Below the pieces are notes generated by a model that worked only from the letters and a program-made list of their open reading frames with translations, did no database searches and was not told where the DNA came from. Shown here piece after piece: positions 49,399 to 57,919 of a stretch of 64,000 bases of DNA (its first letter is position 1; the number at the start of each line of letters is the position of its first letter). Both the position numbers and the translations under genes were made by a program. The DNA comes from Legionellales bacterium (GTDB lineage Bacteria; Pseudomonadota; Gammaproteobacteria; JAHCLG01), in assembly GCA_026125385.1 (NCBI GenBank), contig JAHCLG010000005.1:58802-122801 (forward strand), in the 5' to 3' direction.

Positions 49399-49428
49399 AT
49401 TATCCCGCGAAGAGGGGCGCGGGATAAT
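49399..49428. terminator. Hairpin terminator downstream of the RMF-like gene
   Basis: ATTATCCCGCG, an 8-nt loop and CGCGGGATAAT form a strong stem. On the minus strand it is followed only by GCTTTT, and on the plus strand by TTTTTTA. It lies 39 nt past the stop of the minus-strand gene ending at 49467. Confidence 0.7.
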
Positions 49429-49466
49429 TTTTTAGTAAGGGTGTGTTCGAGAATTTTATACAGACG

Positions 49467-49853
49467 CTAAGCCGCCATGTCGTATAGAGTATAAGCCGCC
49501 ACCGTCACAAACACGGCACATAAGCAAGTAAACAGTGTTTTACCAGCATTAAGGCGATACGTTGGTTGCATTTCATTATCATTAGCGCATCGTACTTTCA
49601 CATCACCTACCACACCACTTTGAATGGTTTCTTCGACAGGGGCTGCAAATACCGAAGGTTCATTGAAAAAGCCGGCCCACCAGCCTTCTTGCCAATAATG
49701 ATATTCACGTGATTGTTTTTTATAAGGATTTGAGGCTTCACTAATACCGCGTTGTCCTTGGTCATAACCCTCAAACCAAACATCTTCATAGTCTGGATGA
49801 GCAATTTCCATTTGTAATAATAACTCTGGTAAGTAATCGCGATTTTCAGCCAT
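49467..49853 (-). CDS. Ribosome-modulation-factor-like protein with C-terminal membrane helix
   Basis: 128 aa; not a named family member. Residues about 26-62 read WFEGYDQGQRG..NPY..WQEGWWAGF, the pattern of the ribosome modulation factor domain (GYxxG..NPY..W..GW..G), which in E. coli RMF drives 100S ribosome dimers in stationary phase. After an acidic linker, a C-terminal hydrophobic helix (about 105-125) would anchor it in the membrane, which free RMF lacks. On the minus strand, a TATACT box (complement of 49888-49893) with a TTGTTT-like -35 upstream could be its promoter. It lies downstream of fliK (66 nt), so it could also be read with it. Confidence 0.7.
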   Translation of the reverse strand: MAENRDYLPELLLQMEIAHPDYEDVWFEGYDQGQRGISEASNPYKKQSREYHYWQEGWWAGFFNEPSVFAAPVEETIQSGVVGDVKVRCANDNEMQPTYRLNAGKTLFTCLCAVFVTVAAYTLYDMAA

Positions 49854-49919
49854 GGTCGTTACCCCATAATGTGTTGTTCTTAAATCTAAGTATAGCTCAA
49901 AATAATTAAAAACAAGTGA

Positions 49920-51329
49920 TTACGCGTAATAATCCACTAAGCCATTCATGACGATAGTGTGTTTTGCACTGCTCGTAGAAATTTCTTCCTCAGTTTCAGC
50001 AGTCACCATCGCATCAGTGGATGAAGATTGAAAATTTCCTTGATCGGAGTGCTGTTGTTGACGTTGTTGAGTGGCAACAGAAACATCCCCTAAACTCAGC
50101 CCAGACTGTGCTAACAATTCACGTAATCGCGGCAAGCTATTTTCTAAGGCATCTTTAACCGCTGAATGTTGAGTGGTAAAACTTAAATCCGCTTGTGTGC
50201 CATCCATTTTAATTTTCGCGTGAATAGTGCCTAAATCGGGAGGATAAATTTTAATTTCGGCACTATGCAAATTATTTTTAAGCATCATGACAATTTTATC
50301 ACCAAAACCATTATTCCAATCCGCCTGACCAAATGGCGTAGTATGATTAATCATAGGAACAGTTTGCGTAGGCAGGTTGCTATAAACTTGATTGGGCATG
50401 GTTTGAATCATTTCTTTACCCATAACATTGCCTAGCTGATGCAAATTTAAAAAAAGATTATCTTGATCAAATTGGGTGGCTTGTTGCGTGAAGAGTTGAG
50501 CAAAATGCGCATTAAATTTTGCTTGAGTATTTGGCGTGTTGGTGTCTAAATTTGCTTTCGCTTTAACAAAATGCTGAGTGAGCATAAATTCATTTTCTGA
50601 GGTATTTTCACTGCTAGAATCTATAACCGCATCGATGTCTTGATTAAGATTCTCTTCATTGCTGAGTGCTGGATTAATGACTTGCTGCGAATTATTGGCA
50701 AGTGTAACAGCGGCAGCAGTGGGTTGATGAATTATTTTTTCTGACGCTACCTGTGGAGAGTTCTCTACAGTTTGAGCTGAATTAACAGCGGTTTGAATAG
50801 GTTGATTATTATTAATGGTATTGGGATTTTGAGCATTTTCAATCATAGGATCGATAATTGGATCACCATTGACATTCGCATTAGTGGGAGTTGTCGTTGG
50901 AGTATTCGTGCTATTAAGATCAGAATAAGCTACTGCATTTAAATCTTCGATGGTTTGATAAGCGATATTGGCAGTGAGAGGTTGGCCGTCTACAGTGGAT
51001 GCGGTTTCTTGGGTAATTGTTTCAGTCGTTTGTTGGGTTTCATCCTGTTTTTGACTGGTATCCGTTTTAGATTTTTCTTGAGTAGCATTATTTTGTTGCG
51101 CTGTTTCATTAGTAGTATTTTTTTCAGGATGATTAGAATTTTTTTCTTTGGCTTCTTCAGTATTTTTTACTGTTTTATCTTGTTTTATTTTTTTTTCTTC
51201 TTGATTCATTACTTGAGAAAAGGCTTCTTTATTTTTATCAGTAGTAGAATTAGTTTTGAAATTAACCGATTCCGATTTTGCTGTAATATTTGATACGTTG
51301 GCAATTAAATTTGCTGGTAATTGACTCAT
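49920..51329 (-). CDS. fliK: Flagellar hook-length control protein FliK
   Basis: About 469 aa. It measures hook length and switches export from hook to filament proteins. The first 290 residues are a low-complexity Asn/Thr/Gln/Glu-rich ruler. The C-terminal Flg_hook domain (about 325-420) shows AEIKIYPPDLGTIHAKIKMD and LRELLAQSGLSLGDVSV. ATG 51335 lies only 1 nt after GAGGGT, so ATG 51329, two codons on, is preferred. It stands alone, divergent from flgB, instead of in the usual fliE-fliK cluster. Confidence 0.9.
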   Translation of the reverse strand: MSQLPANLIANVSNITAKSESVNFKTNSTTDKNKEAFSQVMNQEEKKIKQDKTVKNTEEAKEKNSNHPEKNTTNETAQQNNATQEKSKTDTSQKQDETQQTTETITQETASTVDGQPLTANIAYQTIEDLNAVAYSDLNSTNTPTTTPTNANVNGDPIIDPMIENAQNPNTINNNQPIQTAVNSAQTVENSPQVASEKIIHQPTAAAVTLANNSQQVINPALSNEENLNQDIDAVIDSSSENTSENEFMLTQHFVKAKANLDTNTPNTQAKFNAHFAQLFTQQATQFDQDNLFLNLHQLGNVMGKEMIQTMPNQVYSNLPTQTVPMINHTTPFGQADWNNGFGDKIVMMLKNNLHSAEIKIYPPDLGTIHAKIKMDGTQADLSFTTQHSAVKDALENSLPRLRELLAQSGLSLGDVSVATQQRQQQHSDQGNFQSSSTDAMVTAETEEEISTSSAKHTIVMNGLVDYYA

Positions 51330-51470
51330 TGACATACCCTCATTATAGGTTTTTCATTCCTTTGATGTCTCATGCATTAACGTTGATAACGGTTTAAAAC
51401 GCAAAAGATTACCTTTAGGTATAAATGATAGAAAGGATTTGGCAAGAAAAAACTAAAAAAATAATTAAAT

Positions 51471-51508
51471 CGGCAAATCTTACCTTATTGCTAAGGTAGG
51501 ATTTGCCG
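51471..51508. repeat. Long near-perfect hairpin between fliK and flgB
   Basis: CGGCAAATCTTACCTTA, loop TTGC, TAAGGTAGGATTTGCCG: 17 pairs with one T/G mismatch (a G-U pair in one RNA strand). The flanks are not a terminator for either divergent gene. It may be a regulatory 5' structure, an operator or a small RNA. The rest of 51336-51695 holds the flgB promoter and no gene. Confidence 0.8.
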
Positions 51509-51659
51509 TAAAAATGTCCTAAAAGCTAGGACTAACAGTGTTTTAAGGGTAATCACTTTATTTATCGGCACGAGTTAAGAAAACCTTAATTTTTTTTTAT
51601 AAAAAAATGGCGAAGTGTGAAATGCATCCTATACTTTTTTCATAAGACAGATTTTTATT

Positions 51660-51686
51660 AAAGTTTTTTAGAGTTCTGTCGATAAG
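51660..51686 (+). promoter_or_regulatory. sigma-28 (FliA) promoter of flgB, overlapping its ribosome-binding site
   Basis: TAAAGTTT (51660-51667), an 11-nt spacer and GTCGATAA (51679-51686) match the consensus TAAAGTTT-N11-GCCGATAA with one mismatch. The -10 overlaps the AAGGAG ribosome-binding site of flgB (ATG 51696), so transcription would start only about 3 nt before the ATG. Confidence 0.75.
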
Positions 51687-51695
51687 GAGATACTC

Positions 51696-52103
51696 ATGAA
51701 TGGCGATACAATTTTAGGAGTGCACGGACAAGCGCTACTACTCCGCGAAAAACGCACCGCCATTTTATCGGCTAATATGGCGAATGCTTCCACGCCTAAT
51801 TATAAAGCGAAAGATTTTAATTTTTATCAAACCCTACAGCAAACCACGGGAATGACTCCTAATAATGCAGAAAAACCCATTAGCCTGGCAACGAATCGTT
51901 CTGATCATCTTGGCAATGAAAGTGAAATTGGCATGATGCAATTAAAATATCGCATTCCTCATTTTCCAGCATTAGATGGAAACACAGTAGATAATGATTT
52001 AGAGCAAGGCGCATTTGCCGATAATGCCTTGCGTTATCAAGCGAGTTTAAATTTTTTGCGTAATCGAGTTGCCGGAATTTTAACGGCAATTAAAGGAGAA
52101 TAA
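51696..52103 (+). CDS. flgB: Flagellar basal-body rod protein FlgB
   Basis: 135 aa proximal rod subunit, exported by the flagellar type III apparatus. The N-terminal rod motif ILSANMANASTPNYKAKD (about 23-40) and a C-terminal amphipathic helix (about 105-130) match the family. It is the first gene of flgBCDEFGHIJKL. The start follows AAGGAG, which overlaps the sigma-28 -10 box. Confidence 0.95.
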   Translation: MNGDTILGVHGQALLLREKRTAILSANMANASTPNYKAKDFNFYQTLQQTTGMTPNNAEKPISLATNRSDHLGNESEIGMMQLKYRIPHFPALDGNTVDNDLEQGAFADNALRYQASLNFLRNRVAGILTAIKGE

Positions 52104-52108
52104 ATTTT

Positions 52109-52540
52109 ATGAGCTTGGAAATTGCCATGCGCATAGCGTCTTCGGGAATGAGCGCACAAACAGTCAGACTCAATACTACGGCCAGTAATTTTGCCAATGC
52201 AAATGTTTCTTCACGGACTGAAGAAGGAGCTTACCGTGCGCTTAACCCCGTATTTTCTACGGTGATGTCCAATGAAATGTCAGCATTCGATCCTTTGCGT
52301 CAAGCTGCGCAAGGAGTAGGGGTCACGCAAATTGTAAAAAGTGATGCGCCGATCGATCAAAAATACGATCCCACCAATGTCAATGCCAATGAAAAAGGTT
52401 ATGTGTATTTATCGAATGTTAATACGTTTGATGAAACGGCAAATATGCTATCGGCCTCAAAAGATTATCGGATGAATTTAGAAATGTTTGTGACGTTACG
52501 GAATATGACGCAACGCGCATTATCAGTTTTAGAGAATTAG
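52109..52540 (+). CDS. flgC: Flagellar basal-body rod protein FlgC
   Basis: 143 aa rod subunit. The rod motif MSAQTVRLNTTASNFANANV (about 14-33) lies at the start, and the family ending YRMNLEMFVTLRNMTQRAL near 120. It starts 5 nt after flgB. Confidence 0.96.
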   Translation: MSLEIAMRIASSGMSAQTVRLNTTASNFANANVSSRTEEGAYRALNPVFSTVMSNEMSAFDPLRQAAQGVGVTQIVKSDAPIDQKYDPTNVNANEKGYVYLSNVNTFDETANMLSASKDYRMNLEMFVTLRNMTQRALSVLEN

Positions 52541-52584
52541 GGAAAATTGAACACTAAACAGGGAAATAAAAAACGAGGGTAATT

Positions 52585-53253
52585 ATGGATACAACAAGCG
52601 TGCAAGGAAGTAATTTTTTAGCCAGTTTGGCATTGCCCCAAGAAAATAAAAATAAGAATAAAGACTTGGGGCAAGAAGAATTTTTTAAAATTCTCACCAC
52701 TCAACTGCAAAGCCAAGATCCGCTCAACCCTGAAGGTGGTGCCGATTTTATCGCGCAAATGGCGCAATTTAGTAGCCTTGAAGGTATTAATAAATTAAAC
52801 GATACCATGAGCAGTTTAAGCAGCAATATTCTTTCAAGCCAAGCGTTACAAGTTTCTTCATTGATTGGAAAATCCATTCAAGTATCAAGTACTTTTGGAT
52901 CACTCAATGCCAAAGATGGTTTAGCAGGTTCGGTAAATTTAACGGAACCCGTCACGGATTTAACCGTATCTATTACCGATAGTGCGGGTAGTGTAGTGAA
53001 AAAATTATATCTTGGTAATCGCAATAGCGGATTAGTGGATTTCAAATGGGATGGAATTACGGATAACGGTATGAAAGCACAAGATGGTAATTATTTTATA
53101 AAAGCTGAAGGGATGAGTGCTACAGGACAAAAAGCCTATACCACCAATGCCACGTTCCCCGTTGAAGGTGTGGAATTAAATGGTGCTGCGGGTGCGATTA
53201 TTAATTTACCCGTAGGCTCCGTCAGCTTTAGCGATGTTGTGAGAGTCATATAA
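52585..53253 (+). CDS. flgD: Flagellar hook assembly protein FlgD
   Basis: 222 aa hook-capping protein needed to polymerise FlgE. The N-terminal EEFFKILTTQLQSQDPLNP (about 31-49) and FIAQMAQFSSLEG motifs are followed by a FlgD tudor/Ig-like part (about 80-210) with FKWDGITDNG. Confidence 0.95.
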   Translation: MDTTSVQGSNFLASLALPQENKNKNKDLGQEEFFKILTTQLQSQDPLNPEGGADFIAQMAQFSSLEGINKLNDTMSSLSSNILSSQALQVSSLIGKSIQVSSTFGSLNAKDGLAGSVNLTEPVTDLTVSITDSAGSVVKKLYLGNRNSGLVDFKWDGITDNGMKAQDGNYFIKAEGMSATGQKAYTTNATFPVEGVELNGAAGAIINLPVGSVSFSDVVRVI

Positions 53254-53286
53254 GGAAGTAGCGATAAGGACTTAAGGAGATTAAGG

Positions 53287-54525
53287 ATGTCGATTAATAC
53301 AACAGCAATTTCAGGACTACGAGCTGCAACCACGCAATTGGAATATACCGGCAATAACATTGCCAACGCCAGCACGTATGGATTTAAACAATCTTATGTG
53401 GATTTAGCCGATAGTTTTGCGCAAGGCCGTTCGGGTCGCCAATTAGTGAATGGGGTGCAGGTGCAAAATATTGGCACCGACTTCAGTCAGGGCGGGTTTT
53501 CATTAACGTCACGCCAATTGGATTTGGCGATTACCGCCGATGAAAGTTTTTTAGTGATGCGCAGTTCAGTGAATGGTGAAACCTCTTATACGCGTGCGGG
53601 AAGAATGCAAGTGAATAAAGATGGTTTGATTGTGAATGCCAATAATGAACGTTTACAAGCGTTTGCCATTGACACTACCACTGGAGTCACTTCGGCGACT
53701 TTAAGCGATGCGATTATTCCAACGACCCCTTTAGGCGCTACAGCGACTACTACCGCCAGTTATGAAGTTAATTTAGATGCCAATACAACACCAACAGCGG
53801 CGGCTGATCCTTTTGATCCGAACGACCCCACGACCTTTGACTTTAGGAATGACACGATTGTTTACGACAGTTTAGGGATTTCTCACACTTTAGAAACCTA
53901 TTATCGCAAAAATACCCCTGCTACCAATAATCAATGGAATGTTTACGCATTAATGGATGGAATTGATAGCAGTATCACAGCAGGACCGCCGGCGAATTTA
54001 ATTGGAACAGTAACCTTTAATAACGCAGGAACTTATGCAGCGACCACCATTCCTGCCACGATTGGTTTTACCCCCACTAATGGCGCGGCAGTTATGAGCA
54101 TTGCCACGTCCTATCAAGAAGCCACCCAATTCGGTAGCGATAATCAAACTCGTCGAATTGTCACCAATGGTTTCCCCGCCGGTGAAATCACCAGTATCAA
54201 TATCGATGATGATGGCATTGTTTCCGCGCGCTATTCTAACGGCCAATTACAAAACATTGCTCAACTTGCCTTAGCGGAATTTCCGGCAGTATCCGGCTTA
54301 CAAAAATCGGGAAACATGTCGTATAAAGAAACCAATGCTTCAGGTCCACCCGTAGTGCAAGTTTCTAACAGTATTGGGGCATTTCAATCGGGTTCGTTAG
54401 AAGAATCCAATGTCGATTTAACTCAAGAACTCGTGTCCTTGGTAACCACGCAACGTTATTTCCAATCAAATGCGCGAGTGGTAACAACCGCCGATGAAAT
54501 TACCCAAACCATTTTACAAATTTAA
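53287..54525 (+). CDS. flgE: Flagellar hook protein FlgE
   Basis: 412 aa hook subunit. The N-terminal rod motif TGNNIANASTYGFKQSYVD, the central hook domain (DTIVYDSLGISHTLETYY, about 196-213) and the C-terminal SGSLEESNVDLTQELVSLVT end match the family. Length is close to E. coli FlgE (402 aa). Confidence 0.95.
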   Translation: MSINTTAISGLRAATTQLEYTGNNIANASTYGFKQSYVDLADSFAQGRSGRQLVNGVQVQNIGTDFSQGGFSLTSRQLDLAITADESFLVMRSSVNGETSYTRAGRMQVNKDGLIVNANNERLQAFAIDTTTGVTSATLSDAIIPTTPLGATATTTASYEVNLDANTTPTAAADPFDPNDPTTFDFRNDTIVYDSLGISHTLETYYRKNTPATNNQWNVYALMDGIDSSITAGPPANLIGTVTFNNAGTYAATTIPATIGFTPTNGAAVMSIATSYQEATQFGSDNQTRRIVTNGFPAGEITSINIDDDGIVSARYSNGQLQNIAQLALAEFPAVSGLQKSGNMSYKETNASGPPVVQVSNSIGAFQSGSLEESNVDLTQELVSLVTTQRYFQSNARVVTTADEITQTILQI

Positions 54526-54540
54526 TTAGGAGTTAATTAG

Positions 54541-55278
54541 ATGGATCGTGCCGTTTACATTTCTGCCAATAGTGCCTCACATTTATGGAATGCATTACGA
54601 ATTAATAATAATAATTTGGCGAATGTGAGCACGACCGGTTTTCGCGAAGAATTAATGAGTCTTGCGAGTCAACCGATTGAAGGTCAAGCGCTACCTGGAC
54701 GAGTGAATGCGTATATCAGTGGTACCCATTTGAATACCGATACTGGTCCTCTGATCACCACGGGTAATCCATTGGATATTGCTATCAAGCAAAAAGGCTG
54801 GATTGGAATTCAAAATAAAATGGGGCAGGAAGCCCTCACGCGAGTTGGAGATTTACATGCCGATGTCAATGGCGTGTTAATGACGAGTGCCGGTTATGCG
54901 GTCATGGGCAACTCAGGTCCCATTGCATTACCCCCGCACGATAAAATTTTAATTGGTGCTGATGGTACCGTTTCCATTCAACCGCAAGGCCAACCGCCAG
55001 AAAATATCGCCGCAGTGGACAGGATCCGTTTGGTGAATCCACCCGCTAATACCTTATATAAAGGCGATGATGGCTTAATTTATTCTACAGCAGGAGGCGT
55101 GAATGCCGATGCGAATGTGCAATTGATTACTGGTGCATTAGAGGGCAGTAATGCCAACGCGGTGGATGGTTTAGTGAAAATGATCAGCATCCAACAACAA
55201 CTGCAACAAAACTTGGCCATGTTAAAAACGATTGATGAACAAGCGCAAGATTCCGTGCGCATGATCCAAATTCAGTAA
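54541..55278 (+). CDS. flgF: Flagellar basal-body rod protein FlgF
   Basis: 245 aa rod subunit. The N-terminal rod motif reads INNNNLANVSTTGFREELMS (about 21-40) and the C-terminus ALEGSNANAVDGLVKMISIQ. It lies between flgE and flgG in the standard order. Confidence 0.94.
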   Translation: MDRAVYISANSASHLWNALRINNNNLANVSTTGFREELMSLASQPIEGQALPGRVNAYISGTHLNTDTGPLITTGNPLDIAIKQKGWIGIQNKMGQEALTRVGDLHADVNGVLMTSAGYAVMGNSGPIALPPHDKILIGADGTVSIQPQGQPPENIAAVDRIRLVNPPANTLYKGDDGLIYSTAGGVNADANVQLITGALEGSNANAVDGLVKMISIQQQLQQNLAMLKTIDEQAQDSVRMIQIQ

Positions 55279-55288
55279 GGGGTAACGC

Positions 55289-56080
55289 ATGGAAGCGTCA
55301 TTATGGACATCTAAAACCGGCTTGGATACGCAACGGCGTATTCTGGAAAATATTTCTCATAATCTTGCGAACGTTAATACTACTGGATTTAAACGCGGTC
55401 GCGCCAGTTCTGTGGATTTAACTTATCAAGCGATCCGCGCGCCAGGTGGTCAAGAAAATCAAAATGATATTAATCCCACAGGCATTATGATGGGACGCGG
55501 CGCACGCATTGATTCCATTACTAAGAATTTTGAACAAGGCTCCATGATTCAAACGGGTGGTGCAACCGATATCGCCTTAGATGGCCAAGGTTTTTTTCAA
55601 ATTCGTCAAGCAGATGGTTCGATTGCGTATAGTCGCTCTGGGAATTTTACCATCAATGCCGAAGGCGTTATCGTTACCGCAGATGGTTTACCCATGGAAC
55701 CTTCCATTACCATCCCTGCTAATACCACTTCAATTTTAATTGGCACCGATGGCTCTGTGAGCGCCCGCGTGGGAAATGCCACGATTCCTACGAATGTGGG
55801 AACCATAGAAGTTGCTACCTTCATGAATGAAGGAGGCTTAGAACCCATTGGGAATAATTTATATTTAGCCACAGCAGCAAGCGGCGATCCGCAAACACAA
55901 ACGCCAGGAACCGAAGGAGCGGGCAACGTTCGTCAAGGGATGTTGGAAGCCTCGAACGTAAATATTGTCGAAGAACTAGTATTACTGCTGCAAGCGCAAC
56001 GGGCGTTTGAAGTGACGGGTAAAGGTATTGAAGCTGCGAAGGATATTATAGATTACACCACCAGAACGATAGCCTCATAA
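55289..56080 (+). CDS. flgG: Flagellar basal-body rod protein FlgG (distal rod)
   Basis: 263 aa distal rod subunit. Rod motif NISHNLANVNTTGFKRGRA (about 21-39), DIALDGQGFFQI near 93 and the C-terminal MLEASNVNIVEELVLLLQAQ match FlgG. The length agrees with E. coli (260 aa). Confidence 0.96.
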   Translation: MEASLWTSKTGLDTQRRILENISHNLANVNTTGFKRGRASSVDLTYQAIRAPGGQENQNDINPTGIMMGRGARIDSITKNFEQGSMIQTGGATDIALDGQGFFQIRQADGSIAYSRSGNFTINAEGVIVTADGLPMEPSITIPANTTSILIGTDGSVSARVGNATIPTNVGTIEVATFMNEGGLEPIGNNLYLATAASGDPQTQTPGTEGAGNVRQGMLEASNVNIVEELVLLLQAQRAFEVTGKGIEAAKDIIDYTTRTIAS

Positions 56081-56091
56081 GGATGAATATT

Positions 56092-56781
56092 ATGTTTAAA
56101 CATAAAATTAAATTCGTCATATTAACTTCAGTGATTATCTTAAGTGGTTGTCGCGGACCAGAACCGAACGATGTTCGGTTCTCGCCCGTGTATCCCCATG
56201 TCGCACAAGCAAGTGCCAATCGCACGGGATCGATTTATCAAGATGCTACCGCTGTCACTTTATTTGCTGACGATAGAGCACGGCGCGTCGGTGATATTTT
56301 AACGGTGCGTTTAGTGGAAAATACCACGGGTAAAAAAGAAGCGACGACAAGCACCGAAAACAAAACCAGTATCGATGTCTCCAATCCAACCTTATTAGGC
56401 ATGTCACCTAAATTTAATAATGGTCGAGGTAATTTAGGTTTTAATATGCAAAAAGATAATTCCTTTGAAGGTACCGGTGAAAGTGAACAAAAAAATAATT
56501 TGCAAGGAACGATTACAGTTTCAGTAGCCCAAGTATTGGGTAATGGTAATTTAGTGATCCGCGGTGAAAAATGGGTGCAAATTAATCAAGGCAAAGAATT
56601 TATTCGCTTAACGGGCATCGTGCGTCCTGCAGATATTGATGAAAATAATTCTGTGGATTCAACGCGCGTGGCCGATGCTCGCATTGCTTATAGTGGTACA
56701 GGCCAAGTCGCCGAAACCAATGTCGCCGGTTGGTTTGGACGCTTTTTCATGGGCGCATTAGGTGGCATATTCCCTTGGTAA
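56092..56781 (+). CDS. flgH: Flagellar L-ring lipoprotein FlgH
   Basis: 229 aa outer-membrane ring lipoprotein. The signal ends ILSGC (lipidated Cys about 19). GSIYQDATAVTLFADDRARRVGD and DILTVRLVENTTGKKEA are the FlgH core, with GTITVSVAQVLGNGNLVIRGEK towards the end. An upstream ATG at 56083 abuts the AAGG site; ATG 56092 (9-nt spacing) is preferred. Confidence 0.94.
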   Translation: MFKHKIKFVILTSVIILSGCRGPEPNDVRFSPVYPHVAQASANRTGSIYQDATAVTLFADDRARRVGDILTVRLVENTTGKKEATTSTENKTSIDVSNPTLLGMSPKFNNGRGNLGFNMQKDNSFEGTGESEQKNNLQGTITVSVAQVLGNGNLVIRGEKWVQINQGKEFIRLTGIVRPADIDENNSVDSTRVADARIAYSGTGQVAETNVAGWFGRFFMGALGGIFPW

Positions 56782-56794
56782 GGAGAATTGGTAA

Positions 56795-57907
56795 ATGCAA
56801 AAAATTTTAATTCTAGTATTAATGATAAGTTTTAGCCTCACCGCATTGGCTGAGCGCATTAAAGATATTGCGACTCTTGCAGGCGCGCGTGAAAACCAAT
56901 TGGTGGGTTATGGCTTAGTCGTGGGATTAAATAATACTGGCGATCGCACCGCACAGGCACCGTTTACCAATCAAAGTTTTTTAAGCATGTTAAAACAATT
57001 TGATATTCGTTTACCGCCCAATGCTAATTTACAAATTCGCAATATTGCCGCCGTTGCGGTCACTGCAAAATTACCGCCTTTTGTGAAAAATGGTCAAACG
57101 ATTGATATTACGATTTCTTCGATTGGCAATGCCACGAGCCTGCAAGGGGGTACGTTATTATTAACGCCGTTAAAAGGTGCCGATGGTACAGTTTACGCCG
57201 TCGCGCAAGGCAATGTTGTGGTGTCTGGAATTGGCGCACAAGGCGCGGATGGATCGAAAATCACGGTAAATTCGCCAAGCAGTGCTTCCATTCCCAATGG
57301 CGCAACCGTGGAACGTAATATTGTGTCACCTTATTTGCAACAAGGTCATATTATTTATAATTTATTTCATCCTGATTTTACCACCGCTAAACGCATGGCA
57401 GATGTAATAAATATCATGGCACAAAAACAAATTGCTATTCCTTTAGACGCAGCCTCCGTGCAAATACGCGTACCGCAATTAAAAAATGGTAATCTTGATC
57501 AACGCTTTGTCGGCTTTATTGCGGAAATTGAAAATTTAACCTTAGAACCGGCAGAAAGTGCGGCAAAAATTGTGATTAATTCTCGCACCGGTACCATTGT
57601 GATTGGCCAAAATGTGCGAGTAACGCCGGCTGCAGTTTCTCACGGTAATTTAATTGTGACGATTACGGAAAATCAAGATGTCTCGCAACCAAATCCTCTT
57701 TCAGGTGGCGAAACCGCAGTAACACCCGAATCGGAAGTGCAAGTGGTACAACAACAAAATCGTGCATTTATTTTTGAACCTGGCACTTCTCTACGGGATA
57801 TCGTTCATGCCATCAATAAAGTCGGTGCCGCTCCTGGCGATTTAGTCGCGATTTTAGAAGCGCTAAAAGCCGTGGGTGCGTTAAAAGCAGAATTAGTGAT
57901 TATTTAG
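56795..57907 (+). CDS. flgI: Flagellar P-ring protein FlgI
   Basis: 370 aa periplasmic ring protein. A signal peptide (about 1-19, ending ALA) is followed by ERIKDIATLAGARENQLVGYG and LNNTGDRTAQAPFTNQS, the FlgI start. The C-terminal LRDIVHAINKVGAAPGDLVAI completes the family. The chaperone flgA is not in the window. Confidence 0.96.
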   Translation: MQKILILVLMISFSLTALAERIKDIATLAGARENQLVGYGLVVGLNNTGDRTAQAPFTNQSFLSMLKQFDIRLPPNANLQIRNIAAVAVTAKLPPFVKNGQTIDITISSIGNATSLQGGTLLLTPLKGADGTVYAVAQGNVVVSGIGAQGADGSKITVNSPSSASIPNGATVERNIVSPYLQQGHIIYNLFHPDFTTAKRMADVINIMAQKQIAIPLDAASVQIRVPQLKNGNLDQRFVGFIAEIENLTLEPAESAAKIVINSRTGTIVIGQNVRVTPAAVSHGNLIVTITENQDVSQPNPLSGGETAVTPESEVQVVQQQNRAFIFEPGTSLRDIVHAINKVGAAPGDLVAILEALKAVGALKAELVII

Positions 57908-57919
57908 TGGTGAAAGAAT

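Noticed and set aside
51336..51350. TATAAT upstream of fliK on the minus strand
   Set aside because: It is only a few bases from the start codon and has no -35, so it is likely chance.
51600..51660. Possible sigma-54 promoter (TGGCG..TGCA) before flgB
   Set aside because: The spacing between GG and GC is about 3 nt too long, while a near-perfect sigma-28 site lies just downstream.
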